DNA of 64,000 nt, from positions 434,001-498,000 of the forward strand of contig JAMPIV010009925.1 in NCBI GenBank assembly GCA_024509875.1, written 5' to 3'. The position numbers were made by a program, and so were the translations under genes. Positions 13,327-24,499 of this stretch are shown piece after piece. Every line of letters starts with the position of its first letter. The stretch's first letter is position 1. The DNA is from Oreohelix idahoensis (taxonomy: Eukaryota > Mollusca > Gastropoda > Stylommatophora > Oreohelicidae). The notes under the pieces were generated by a model. The model was not told where the DNA came from. It made no database searches and worked only from the letters and a program-made list of their open reading frames with translations.

Positions 13327-13629
13327 TTAAGTGGACTCATGTGGGCATCTAGACAGTATGTCTGCCATTACATTATCCAGACCACGGATAGCTCGCACCG
13401 TGAAATGAAAAGGTTGAAGAGCAATAGCATATCGAGTAGATCTCGAGCTCTTCAAATTCTTACACTGAATAGCTGTAAGAGCTTTTTGGTCTGTTTCCAC
13501 AATGAAATGCGCACCCAGAAGGAATCTTTGTAACTTAAGGATTGACCAAACCATAGCCAACAATTCACGGTCTAAAACAGAGTAATTCCTTTCTGCCGCA
13601 TTCAGTTTCCTAGAAATATACATTACAGG
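13327..13629 (-). pseudogene. Gmr1-like pol: C-terminal half of RNase H
   Basis: This minus-strand open frame carries the second half of the RNase H domain that degrades the RNA template: MYISRKLNAAERNYS, then DRELLAMVW (catalytic Glu), ETDQKAL (Asp), and GLDNVMADILSR (last Asp). All catalytic positions visible here are conserved. The frame ends at a stop at 13,327, the natural end of pol. It is separated from the first half of RNase H by an insertion at about 13,630-13,915. Confidence 0.9.
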
Positions 13630-13915
13630 ATGCTTCTTCTTCTTCGTTCGCCCTGAAAAGGACGGTGGTTGCGTTGTGTTTGTTTACAACGTAGCTGTGA
13701 TATATGCACCTTTCGGTCGACACATCCGACTTCTGCATGGCATTTTTTAGGACCGGGTTTGCCTTCCCATTGCGATCCGTGCTCGCTCAGCCAGACTGCA
13801 TTGCTGCAGGCTGTTTCCAGGACCACCACGTGGAGGTGGAGCACGGTCTTGACCAGCTCTGGTTCGCTGGTCCTGACGCAGGCAGTCAAGCTATGAGTCG
13901 CTGACTGCGGTCTCT
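13630..13915 (-). mobile_element. Short insertion inside RNase H (SINE-like, GAA tail)
   Basis: About 285 bases interrupt the RNase H reading frame between GAALIQ and the HPVMYISRK segment. In minus orientation the insert is GC-rich, has a CCACGTGG palindrome in its middle, and ends in GAAGAAGAAG just before the resumed coding sequence. That tail type is seen on non-LTR elements elsewhere in the window. No RT domain and no clear tRNA promoter boxes are visible. A SINE or a 3' fragment of a non-LTR element is inferred. Its exact ends are uncertain by about 10 bases. Confidence 0.6.
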
Positions 13916-14308
13916 ATTGCTGCGTCTTGAGCCTGTATTAGTGCCGCTCCGATCCCTGTGGATGAGGCGTCACTACGAAGAACAAAAGTCTTATCAGCAA
14001 TAGGTAGCCTTAAGATAGGTGGGGATGAGAACAAATTCTTAATCTGATCCAATGAAGCTTGACATTCTTGAGACCAGCGCACCATGTTAGGAGACCCTTT
14101 TTTCAATAGGGTTGAGAGTGGTGCCATGATAGAGGATAGATTCTTAATGAATCTTCCGTAGAATTGTATTAATCCCAAGAGACTACGTACTTGTTTTTTT
14201 TGTTTTAGGCACAGAGATATTTAATATCTTAGAAATGTTTTGGTCCTCTGTCTTCAATAGATCATGACCAACTCGATGACCCAGGAAAGAAATTTCACTA
14301 AACCCAAC
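13916..14308 (-). pseudogene. Gmr1-like pol: RT connection and N-terminal half of RNase H
   Basis: Minus-strand coding begins near 14,308 with FSEISFLGHRVG, the conserved thumb segment of Ty3/gypsy RTs. It continues through LGLIQFYGRFIKNLS and PLSTLLKKG to RSDASSTGIGAALIQ, which contains the first catalytic Asp of RNase H. A frameshift lies near 14,195 in a T-run (A-run on the coding strand). It is cut from the upstream RT part by the 1.1-kb insertion 14,309-15,401. Confidence 0.88.
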
Positions 14309-15401
14309 TGTTACGTACATTTATTACCTAAGGGGGTAGTCTTCGGTCCTGCCAAATGTACGCACCAGTCTTAATATAGTTATATTATTTGAGCGTTCGA
14401 TTGATTCACGCACTGACGTGCACAATGCAGTGTGAGTTGCTTTGGACGCACGGGTAACCTAGTTTAGGGATTCTGACGTCATGTTTTGTATGGGGGCAGT
14501 ACGGACGATGTTGATGTCCGTGGAATATTTCTTGTATTCGTGGCAAGTTGGTGAAAGCCATTATTTCTATTGATATATATATTGGTCTTCATGTCGAAGC
14601 CAATAGTGGAAGTATCATGTAAGTGTCGCCCCATTTCACATTGAATGTTTATTGATTTTTAATTGAAGTATCAGGCCGCTCCTAGTTATGGTCTAGCGGG
14701 AATCCATCGTAGTATGTCATTCCTAGAATGGACAAACGGAGTCGATTGCCTTGTTTGAATTACCGTAGAGGGAGGATACCTACGAGGAAACGAAGTTAAT
14801 TGATTTTGTATGCTTCACATGTTTTAATATGCCGTTTCGCCAATGCCAAAGTCATGGCATGGATTTTGGGAGAGGTTAGTCAACAGAAGACTCTAACCTG
14901 ATTGTATTGCCGTGTATGACTTTGTCTGGATTATATATATGCTACATAAGTATTGTATGAAGAAAGTCTGGGAATTTTACGGGTATGATATCAAAGATTG
15001 ATCCTCGAACATGAATCCGTTTACCACGATAGACGTCCTTGGAAGAAGGTCAACGGACTTCATTGTAAATGTATATTAGCGGAGAACAGAAGTGATCCTC
15101 AGCTCACTGGGATAGAAGAGGACTTGATTGTTGAAGAATCTCCAAGAATTTAAGAGTATGATCAGCAACTTTAAAGTATGACATTTGCATCTGTAATCTG
15201 TAACCATGATCGTCTTGTGTGTTCCACTCCGTATGTGTCACGTTAAATAAAATATATGTACAGTCATCACAGACTTGTGTGCTGCCAGTAAGTGACCAGT
15301 TAAACACTACTTGTTGGAGTTCGTTTTGAAGAACATTTTCTGACATTTTGTTTCTTTGCAACCATTCGCGTAACGAAGTTCTTCACCATTAGAATGAACG
15401 G
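14309..15401. mobile_element. Insertion of about 1.1 kb inside RT of the Gmr1-like element
   Basis: The RT reading frame stops resembling the family at AYVGVG (about 15,405) and resumes at GFSEISFLGH (about 14,308). A 7-base direct repeat ACCCAAC flanks the gap (14,302-14,308 and 15,402-15,408), consistent with a target duplication. The insert begins TGTTACGTAC, the kind of start seen in LTRs, but I see no matching inverted end and no coding domain. It could be a solo LTR or another nonautonomous element. Confidence 0.65.
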
Positions 15402-18388
15402 ACCCAACACCAACATAGGCTTTAGAGGATTTTGCAGTCAAATTATGCTCGCGTAGAGTTGACAGCAATTCATTTAAACCCAAATAGTGATCTTCCCAAG
15501 TATTACTGAAAAGACAGATGTCGTCTAAGTATGCAATGACATCTGAACGATATGAGAGAATTCGACGCATCATGCGTACGAAAGTAGCTGGGGGCGTTCA
15601 TAAGCCCGAAAGGCATAAAATTCCACTGAAACAAACCCCTAGGTGTTGAGAAAGCAGTGAGAGGTTTGGCGTGTTCAGTTAACGGAACTTGCCAATAGCT
15701 TTTTGACAAGTCAAGTTTAGTAAAGAATCGAGAGTTAGAAAGTCTAGTAAGTAGATCTTCTAATAAAGGCATAGGTTCAGCATCGAACTTCGTAACTTGG
15801 TTCAATTTGCGATAATGTACGCAAAGGCGTATGTTATTGTCTTTCTTTCGAACAATAACCATGGACGAAGAGTATGCTGAGGTGGATGGTTCAATTATCT
15901 TCAATTGTATCATTTCAGCCAATTCTTTCTCGACTTGTGCTTGGAAATGAATAGGAATAGGATATGGTCTTACTCTGATCGGAGTATGATCAGTAAGTAT
16001 AATGTCATGCTCAATGACATTTGTGTGTCCAGGAATGTCGGGAAGGACATCCTGAAATGCTTGTAGCGTAGAAGATATTTGTCGCTGTTCCTCAAAAGAC
16101 AAATTAGAAGAAACAGTAACGTTTCTCCGTGATTCCGTAGAAGTAAGTGGAGTCACAGGAAGAGGTAGATTGACATCCGAAAAAGAAGTTTCCTCATCCT
16201 GCATAACTGACAGGGATGAGATATGACCTTGTTGGACTGGAGAGTCGTCCGTTGCCTGGAAAATAGGCTGCAAATAGTCTGGTCGCTCATGATATTCCGT
16301 AAGCATATTTATATGGAAGGTTTTATGCCTTCCATCAATATCGACAACATAGTCGACATCGGAAATCTTCGAGACTATTGCATATGGACCTTTCCATGTA
16401 ATAAGAAGTCTGTTCTCTCTGGAAGGGAGTAAAACAAACGCTTTGTCTCCAGGACAAAGTTGACGTAGGCGTCTCTTCTTATTAGCAAATTGTCTTGCCT
16501 TTTCCTTAGCAAATTCAGATGATGAAGTTGCTAGCTTGCATGCTTCAATAATTTTTTTTCTGAGAGCAATGACATACTCATATGAAGATTGTGTGTCATT
16601 GTCGATATTATCAGCAGTTATTAGATCATGCAGTAAAGACATAGGACCGCGCGGTCGCGCGCCAAAGACAAGTTCAAAAGGAGAAAATCCTGTATGTTCG
16701 TTGGAGACCTCCCTATAGGCAAAGAGAGCCGCGGATAGGACTCTGTCCAAATCCTGAGGATGATCCTCAGTTATCTTCCCCAGTAAGTTCTTGAGCGTTC
16801 TATTAAGACGCTCAACTAACCCATTAGACATAGGGTGATAAATACTACTCAAAGATCTTTTAATGTGCAGAGTAGACATTACCTGCGACATTGTCTCTGA
16901 TATCAATTGTGTGCCATGGTCCGGCAATATTTCCCCAGGAAAACCTAAACGAGAAAATATAAGCCAAAGAGCGTCTGCGATATCAGCAGTGGAAATGCTC
17001 TTAAGAGGAATAGCCTCTGGCCAACGCGTGCACATATCAACGCACGTAAGGATAAATTGATGTCCCCTGGCCGATTTAGTCTTAAAAGGGCCAATGATAT
17101 CTATGGCCATTTTCTGAAACGGCCGAAAAGGGATGTCTGCAGCCTGTATAGGCGCAGCATGCCGTGGACCTCTAGATTTCACCTCTTGACATATTTTGCT
17201 TGACCGGCAATAAATTCGTATGTCTTTATTGACAAATGGCCAAAAGAAAGACCCCAGAACTCTCGACTTAGTTCGGGAAAAACCCATGTGTCCAGCACAC
17301 TGAGAATCGTGTGCATGTTGAAGAATTAAAGCTCTCATACTTTTGGGCACGAGAATTTGAGAATGCATAGTCGCGTCTGAGTGTTGTACCATACGCACTA
17401 GTATACCATTCTTCATAGTGAAATATGATTTGTGATTCGTATTCTGATTCGAATCACCGTTCTTAGCGAGAAGAAAGAATTTCTTTAAAGACGGGTCTTT
17501 TTCTTGTAGTTTCACAAACGAGTCATGCGAAATATCCAAGTGATCATCTTGGCTACCTACTTCATTAACTTCAGTAGATGAAGTTTGAGGAATAAGAGCT
17601 TGTGCTCTTGTTACCACTGCATTGGCTGTTTGCCTATTCCTTTCTTCCCATGCGGCATTTTGCTGCGGGGTGCATTCCGTAACCCCATGAATACGACCGA
17701 TTATAAGATCCGCAATAGGATTAGGTAGAAGACACGCGTGGACATCTCCCGTAAAGAAAGGAGTAGCAATGTGAATAATAGCAGTCGAGTAATTTTGTAC
17801 TGTGCCACCAAATGTTACACATTTAACTATTTTTCCCGTGGCATAGCGAGGATCTACAAGAGATTGCTTAACCCCAATAGTAGTGCACCCAGAATCAAAT
17901 AGCACTGAGACTGGGTTACTATCCACGAGACCTTTATGCAAGATAAGCGATCCTCTCCCGTCATGCGCAATTGCAGCAGGGAGAGCGGGCAGAGGATGAC
18001 CACAACTTAAAGTAGTTACAGTGGTCGGTTCAAATAATGTTAAGCTTTGGGTGCATTTAGATGCTCTCCCAAAGTCAAAAGCAGCACAAGTGACAGCATT
18101 AGAATTTTTATTATCGTTCACTTGATTACTGGCACCATGAGACTCTTGTTGTACAGAGTTTCCCTGGTGATATGATCTCTTTTTCTTGTATTGAGATCTA
18201 CCACGATTATTATTCCCTCTGAAATTATCATAGTTTGATCTACCTTGACCACCGCTCTGGTTCGAATCCCAGTTTCCATAATCACTATTGTCATTACCCC
18301 ACTGATTATAGTATTTACCTGTTTGGTTTCGATGCCCCCGCGAAGGATAGCCTTGAAAGTGTCTATAGTGACTACTTCTCCGCAAGTT
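15402..18388 (-). pseudogene. Gmr1-like pol: protease, integrase, then reverse transcriptase
   Basis: This long frame (18,385-15,503, 960 codons) has domains in the unusual order PR-IN-RT. Residues 1-85 are an Asn/Gly/Arg-rich tail. The aspartic protease has LFDSGCTT at about 162-169. The integrase has an HHCC region (H357, H366), D429, D489 and E525 with 35 residues between the last two, and a GPY/F-type module (WKGPY, about 664-668). RT starts about 765, with FTKLDLSKSYWQV (888-900) and FMPFGLMNAP. One extra base near 15,587 shifts the frame, and YLDDICLF, the catalytic palm motif, follows in the frame ending at 15,307. The zinc-finger Cys pair reads SKIC where CxxC is usual, so one zinc ligand seems lost. 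The polyprotein would mature the particle, reverse transcribe and integrate the element. Confidence 0.93.
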
Positions 18389-19626
18389 TCAATAATTATT
18401 GGACCCGAAATAACGAGGACTATCTGATCGCCTCCAGTTCTTTGAAGAAGACCCATTATATGATGGGCTACCCTGATTCTGATCATAATTACGATTGCTC
18501 TTCTTATTGAAGTTGTGTTGAGCACCTTGGAATTTATTCATAAAGTTAGGGCCATATGGTGCTGCAGAAGCAACCAGCAATTCTTCTTTCATTTTAGCAT
18601 TGCTAACAGTAGCATGGGGATGTGCAGTGACGTACTGGCAACAGTATTCTTCCATGTCTTTTATGTCTTTAGGTTTACGCTCATGAATAAAAGAAGGAAA
18701 GACTCATTGACAGATGACATAACTTTATCTCGAAGTAATAAGTCCATAAGGGCTTCATATGTCTTTTCTGTTTTAGACAGCTCAATCCAACGTGTGAATG
18801 TAAGACGAATCTTAGTAATAAAGTCAGAGAACTCTACTCCAGTTTCTGGTAGCATTGTCTTAAAACGAAGATGATAATCTTCTTCTTTTAATTGATACCT
18901 TTTAAGTAATGTTGCCCTGACAACATCATAATTAGTTCTATCAGTTTCCTCTACTGCCATTACAGTACTTAATGGTTCACCTGAAAGTAACTCCATCAGT
19001 TGTCCGACATATTGTTCCTTATCTACCTTATGCGCTACGCATGTTAATTGAAATCTATCCAGGAAGAAAGTTATGTCGTCCTTTAGAGGGTTGAAAGGAG
19101 GTAATTTAACCTTATAAGTATTCTCCTTTATCTTACCCGAAGTTGATTGAGGAGCACTCGTATTCATCACCTTTAATTTCTCCAACTCCAAAGCTAATAG
19201 TTTTTCCTCTTGTTCCATTTGTGCTTTCCTTTCCTCAGCAGCAGCTTGAAGTTTTCTCTCTTCAGCAGCAGCTTGAAGTTTTCTCTCCTCAGCAGCAGCT
19301 TGAAGTTTTCTCTCCTCAGCAGCAGCTTGAAGTTTTCTCTCTTCAGCAGCAGCTTCAGCTTGAAGCTTCCTCTCTTCAGCAGCAGCAGCAGCTTCTCTGT
19401 CTAATCTTTTATTTTCAGCTTCAGCAGCAGCTTGAAATTTTCTCTCTTCAGCTTCTCTTTGTTGCTGTATTCTTCTATTTTCAGCTTCTCTGTCCAACTG
19501 CATTTGCATCCTTTTCTCTTCAGCCTTCTGTGCCTTGGCATATTGAGCAAGTGCAAACTCTTCCAATTTCTCACCAGTTTTGCCAAGGGATTTCCCTTGC
19601 TCAATAAAGACATCTAATGAAGACAT
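18389..19626 (-). pseudogene. Gmr1-like gag with coiled coil and SCAN-like capsid
   Basis: Gag starts at ATG 19,626. Residues about 30-160 are Glu/Ala/Lys/Gln-rich and predicted coiled coil, with a 9-residue tandem unit (AAAEERKLQ). The capsid N-half (about 172-245) has LPPFNPLKDDITFFLDRF and ends LLKRYQ. The C-half (about 250-320) reads like a SCAN domain: LRFKTMLPETG, then FTRWIEL, LMDLLLRDKVMSS. A one-base shift near 18,665-18,680 moves the frame, which continues through the end of the SCAN-like segment and a basic Asn/Ser-rich region to TGA at 18,389-18,391. That TGA is in frame with pol, so gag-pol may originally have been one frame, or used readthrough. No CCHC zinc knuckle is visible. 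Confidence 0.88.
19229..19375 (-). repeat. 27-base tandem repeat inside gag
   Basis: Five to six near-identical 27-base units keep the gag frame and encode AAAEERKLQ. They lengthen the coiled coil. Unit number is likely to vary between copies of the element. Confidence 0.8.
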
Positions 19627-20800
19627 TCTGTCTAATAATATGAGATCAGGTCTGAAAAATTGAATAAATTACCTTATCCCAACCTCAATGGGAGACAAGT
19701 CTGTAATACTTGACTTGTATACTCACTTCACTTTATCTATCCCAATCTCCGTGGGAGACAAGTCTTTTAATCAAAAACTTGTATAATCACCTTGTTTCTT
19801 TATAATAATATGATCATAAATAACCTCTATCTGAAAAGTGCATCATATTAAAAATAATAGTTCATGACCAAGTATATATATAGACTGTGTATGATAAACA
19901 TGTATACGATAACAATACAAAGGCAAGAATATAGAACAACCGAAAACGTTCGCAAAAGTCAAATGATAAATAAAGCTTAACTAAATCTAATGTTGTAAAA
20001 AATTACAATGATAACTGCAAAACATCAACACAAATGACAACACTGTTATAAACAAAAAGGTGTATAGAAATAAATGAAAGGAAGGAAGAGGGCAGACAAT
20101 TACAAACAAAACAAATCAAAAATAAAAAAATGGAAAAATAACGAAAACGACACTAACACATCTCGTCACAGCTAGGAAAAAAAAATAAAAAGTAGCAACA
20201 CACGTCGCTCGCAATTTCCGCTGTGGGAAATATGCACAGTCCCTACAGATAACGCTCTCAATAGAACCTCTGTCACGTGGTATATTCTAAAGGAGTCACC
20301 TTCCCAACCAACCCGCAAAACATACACACTAACACAATATGTAAACAAAGAACATGTGATATGTGACTAAACAATAAAGAATGTGTGTAGAGGAAGGCTC
20401 AGTTGCACACAAAATAAAGGCACAGTTTACTACACAAACGGGCCACTTATCTTAAGCACAATCCTCAAACACCCGCAAAGATGCAGTACAATGCGGTACA
20501 ACTGTAAACAACAATGGAAGACGATCCACCGTTGAATGTCACCGTAACTTGACAATAGGTAGTGGTCGCCAAAGTGTAGTATGTAAACAACAGTTTGACC
20601 TCCTGAGCTTTAACGTAAACAACGTGACTTGACAATATATGTCCATAGACGACTGTCAAAATGTAGAAAGTTGTTTATCTCCAACGTACAGCGTAAATGA
20701 AGCTCCTAAGTAGCTGTGGTCCATGAAGCATTATAAAGCGTTGACCTCTTAACACTGTTCGCTGCGTATCTGTCAATCCACAATGTTATGTAGACACCCA
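19627..20800 (-). other. Leader of the Gmr1-like element
   Basis: About 1.17 kb separate the primer-binding site from gag, and no coding sequence is seen. Close to gag there is a diverged direct duplication (19,676-19,796) in which TGGGAGACAAGTCT appears twice with similar flanks. In LTR elements this zone carries packaging signals. None can be identified here. Confidence 0.6.
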
Positions 20801-20816
20801 CGAATCTGGTCCACCA
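20801..20816 (-). promoter_or_regulatory. tRNA primer-binding-site candidate
   Basis: Two bases inside the 5' LTR the minus strand reads TGGTGGACCAGATTCG. TGG is the expected complement of a tRNA CCA end, and the ATTCG portion resembles a complement to a T-arm. I cannot name the tRNA. Confidence 0.55.
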
Positions 20817-20818
20817 GA

Positions 20819-22251
20819 TGTAACAGTCGGTTGTAACAGTCTAGTGTTGCGTTGTAGAAACAGATTAGTATAGCCCCATCAACTGGGCACCTGATGTAAC
20901 ACTCTGTTTTGCCGACTGTTTATTACCAGATGTTAAAGTCTGTTTGCTCGTGTGAATTCTGGTATTTGTACCATGTTGAAGTGTCGCTGAGTGGGTGTGT
21001 CGTTTATCACCTGGACAGTGTAACATGGACGTGAATCTAGGTCACCAGCGTGAGGCACTGCCAGGATGTAGTGCAGTCACACACACAAACAGCATACATG
21101 TTTTCTCAGGTGTGTAGAACAAAGGATAAGGTGTTGTAGTGAGTACTGGTGTGTGTATACAGCAGATCGAGAACACGAAGTCGTATAGGCTCTTATTTAG
21201 GAACACACAAACTCACTCCATCACACGTAGAAGTCATAGATGTGGTTAATGCAGATGACTTTCTCTTCAACATTTATTACAGCAATAGTACGTTGACGGA
21301 CAACACAGTCAGTAGAACAAGGAACATGGACATTTCATGTGTAGTAATGCATATAACCATCGAGCATAATCAACCCTGCAAAGCTCGTATGTATGATGCT
21401 AGTAACGTTGGCTTGATAATATATACTCATACTGTAGCTCAGAGCCCCTGACTAAACGCGTCAGGTAGCCTTGTGACAAATATAGTTGCTTAATATCGAA
21501 GTCTGTGAACTTGTTGATAAAGTCAAGACTTCATCTGGCTTCTCCCGCCAGACACTTCTTTTTCTGCTCAAAGATATAGGCCGTAATGGCGGGCCTCATA
21601 ATGATTGATGAACAACTGTGTATTTTCATAGGCAGGCATTATCTTCCGTGCCGAAACATACCGCCATAATGCGGGTTTCATATAAATATACGTTCATTGT
21701 GCTTCTGTAAAGTAATTCGACGAACAGACTTAGTTAGCTACGTCAAGCACACATAATGGACTCTGGATCCCAAGAACTGTGAGCGCTACTCACAGGTTCA
21801 TACTAAATGTTCTGCAATCTTGGCATAATAATAAAGTTTATTTTACCTTGGACAGAATCCGAGAAATACACAAATAACCACTGTCGTCATTCTAGACGAA
21901 CAGAATAACTCTGGGGAGAATCACTAAGATCACAGTTACACTGAAGACTATCTTTCCACCAGATAATGCAGAGAAGAAACAACGGACATCTTGTCTGGTC
22001 AGAAAAACAGCTCATCACTCCCAGACGGAAGTCTTCTCGGTTCGCGCTAAAAACTAGCGCATGCGTAGACAGAACAGATTTGAGAACAGTTAACCGGCCC
22101 TCTTAAGACAGATCAACCACAAAGAATAAACGCAGGGAAGATAACCCCAAATCAACCTGTCCCAGAGAGTTAACATAAAGTTCTCTACCTTCGATCGTCA
22201 AAAGTATTAAATAGATTTACGTCTTATGAAACCGTCAATACGACAGCAACA
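20819..22251 (-). repeat. 5' LTR of the Gmr1-like element
   Basis: This is an uninterrupted 1,433-base LTR that matches the left LTR after the nested insert is removed. It would hold the promoter of the element. The + strand frame 21,149-21,451 is the same incidental frame seen in the other LTR. It is followed by the target duplication AAAAC. Confidence 0.93.
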
Positions 22252-22256
22252 AAAAC

Positions 22257-24499
22257 ACTGTCCAGTGGAAAGCATTCGCATTCCCGTCTTCTTGTCCCTA
22301 TCTCGAATAAGTCTTTATTCTTTCTTAACGAGCTAATTTCTAGAGATCTTCTACCTAATATCTCATACGCTATTCCTGGCAAAAACTACTGTCGTAGTTG
22401 CCCCAATACGCACCACACGACAGTAGGATAGGATGTGTATAATATTATGTTTAAGTATTCTGTATGTTTCTTTTTCTTTATGCAGTATTCTGGGTGAAGC
22501 CCAACATCTACCAGCGGTTTCAGTATATGAGAAGAACCTAGAAGAAACATTTTTGTAATTTAATTAAGTGAGTTTCCAAGTTACAACCTGTCTGGCATTG
22601 TGTTTGCATCCAGAAATAGACAGAGTACTCATCTCACGAACTTTAATACTAAATGCAATAACTGGGCCTATCGAGCCAGATTATAATTCTTCCCAACATT
22701 CTCATTGTATATTCAGCCCCTGTGGCGAGAGAAATTACAAACAGTAACATTTCCGACGTTTTTGACTAATTGTGGTGTGACCAAGAATTTTACATTTGAG
22801 AGAAGTTACCAACCTGTCATTTTCCTAAGTAGTGGAAACCTCGTGATTCTGACACTGTGAGCCCGCTTAAACTTTCTTACCCAAACTGATTCAAGTGACC
22901 TTAACAGTAATCTTAAAATATAATTGTGAAGTGAATGCTCCCCGGAACATTGGAAGAAACCTGTTTCTGCAGAGCTGGGATTCTCTTTAGCAAAAGAATA
23001 CAAATTCACTGTAGAGAAGTGTCCTGAAGTTTGCGCCAGACGGCGAGAAACAACACATGTGTAGGTAAGAAAGTTTGTTAGGGGCCCCTGTTGAATGAAC
23101 AGAGAGAAAGCAGAACGAGTGATTTTTTTCATTTTTTTATATTCATGCACCCAGTTTGAAATTTTTTTTATGCAATTTTGTTGCAAATGCTGATTTCCTC
23201 TTAGGATAGATTAATATATCAACTCTGTTCTTAACTATAGAGGGAAATCCTAGACCATAGCGTATAAATCTGTGACTCTCTGGGGCTATAACGTTTCTTC
23301 TAACGGGATCGTGGTCTAAACAGAGGGGGAAAGGATTACACATATGGGTCTATTATTCTTTTAGAAATTCATTAACCTATGTGTATTTATATGGTATGTG
23401 CTTGATAAGCAAACTTATTTGTTGTGGAAAATTGTCTTTATGTTAATAAAATTTTCATAAACTTTATTCAAGTGTGTCGGTCAGCTCGTTCCAAAATATC
23501 TATATTCCATTGTTATAGTTTTTCACGTCTGTGCGTCTAACTGTCGTCACTTATGTGTGTATGTATGTGAGTGGTATATATAAATTACTATATATGTTCT
23601 AATAGACTGTCTGACTAAACTAGTTCTGTTGTAGAAGATAGGCTGACCGAGAGAAGCTTCTCACGTTTAGGGCCAGACTCTAATTACGTTCCACCATCTC
23701 ACTCGTGAAAATCTATTTTCTTTACCTTACCTCTCACTGAGCTATCACCTGTTCTATTTCTATTCAGAAGGGACCAATCTATTTCTTAATTCCCCTATCG
23801 AAAATCTACGACAGACCCTCTGATGATGCTGTCTAGCTTGACGTCAGTCCACTTCTACCCTCACTTTGTTCCAGAGATCAGTACCCTCAGCTGGTACCAC
23901 CAAGCGATTATTGGCTCACAGACTGTTTGCTCAGAGGAAAAAAGTCAAGGCACTAGCAGATGCTTTTTTACATGTAGCTGGGTTGTTGTTATGTTAACAA
24001 TGAATTCCCACTATGACTCCGTGTTTTCAGTTTCCTCAGATCCCTGTTTTCCTTATTATGATGATAGAGCTTTCCTGGGCTGTTTAAGTCCTTCAAAATA
24101 CTCCAGTCCGATAAATGGAAGTCTGGTTCTCACAGTCTTTATTCTGGCAATGTCTGGTTGTCGTCTTGGCAAGCGATTCTCACAGTGTCTTAAGAATGAA
24201 ACGTGTCAGGTTATATTCCCTTCGCCTCCCCCCACATGTGTTTGTTACGATGTTAAGCAGGGCTCCAATCGGAAGGGGTGTTGTGCCTTCATTCCGAATG
24301 TCTGCCAATCGTTTCAACACATACGTGTTTAGGTGGGGTAATTCAAAATTATTTCCGCCTGAAATTCTGTGCGTGATGCAAAAGGTTACCTCTCCCAAAT
24401 ATGGCAATAAAACATCCGATTGCATTCTCTGCAATACCTACACGTACACCATCTTACTTTTATCTAAAGTAATCTGTTCGTAATACTCCTATCAGGATG
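22257..24499. other. Noncoding intergenic stretch
   Basis: No conserved domain is seen on either strand. The open frame of 169 codons at 23,823-24,332 (+) lacks any recognisable family, signal or splice context, and I do not call it a gene. Confidence 0.55.

Larger units (their letters stand above)
8808..22256 (-). mobile_element. Gmr1-like Ty3/gypsy LTR retrotransposon, complete but defective
   Basis: Full-length element in minus orientation. LTR pairs at 8,813-12,458 (3' LTR, interrupted) and 20,819-22,251 (5' LTR) start TGTAACAG and end AGCAACA on the + strand, and 5-bp target duplications AAAAC lie at 8,808-8,812 and 22,252-22,256. Between them, in minus order, are a primer-binding-site candidate, gag, protease, integrase, RT, RNase H and a purine-rich tract. 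Integrase before RT is copia-like order, although the RT and integrase look Ty3/gypsy-like. That combination defines the Gmr1 group. Without its three nested insertions (about 2.2, 1.1 and 0.29 kb) the element would be about 9.9 kb. Gag and pol carry frameshifts and an internal stop, so the copy is not autonomous. Confidence 0.93.

Noticed and set aside
19143..19607. Plus-strand Gln/Leu/Ser-rich frame of 154 codons
   Set aside because: It is the antisense shadow of the gag coiled-coil repeats.
23823..24332. 169-codon plus-strand frame as a possible gene
   Set aside because: No domain, irregular composition, no splice or repeat support, and overlapping frames of similar length.
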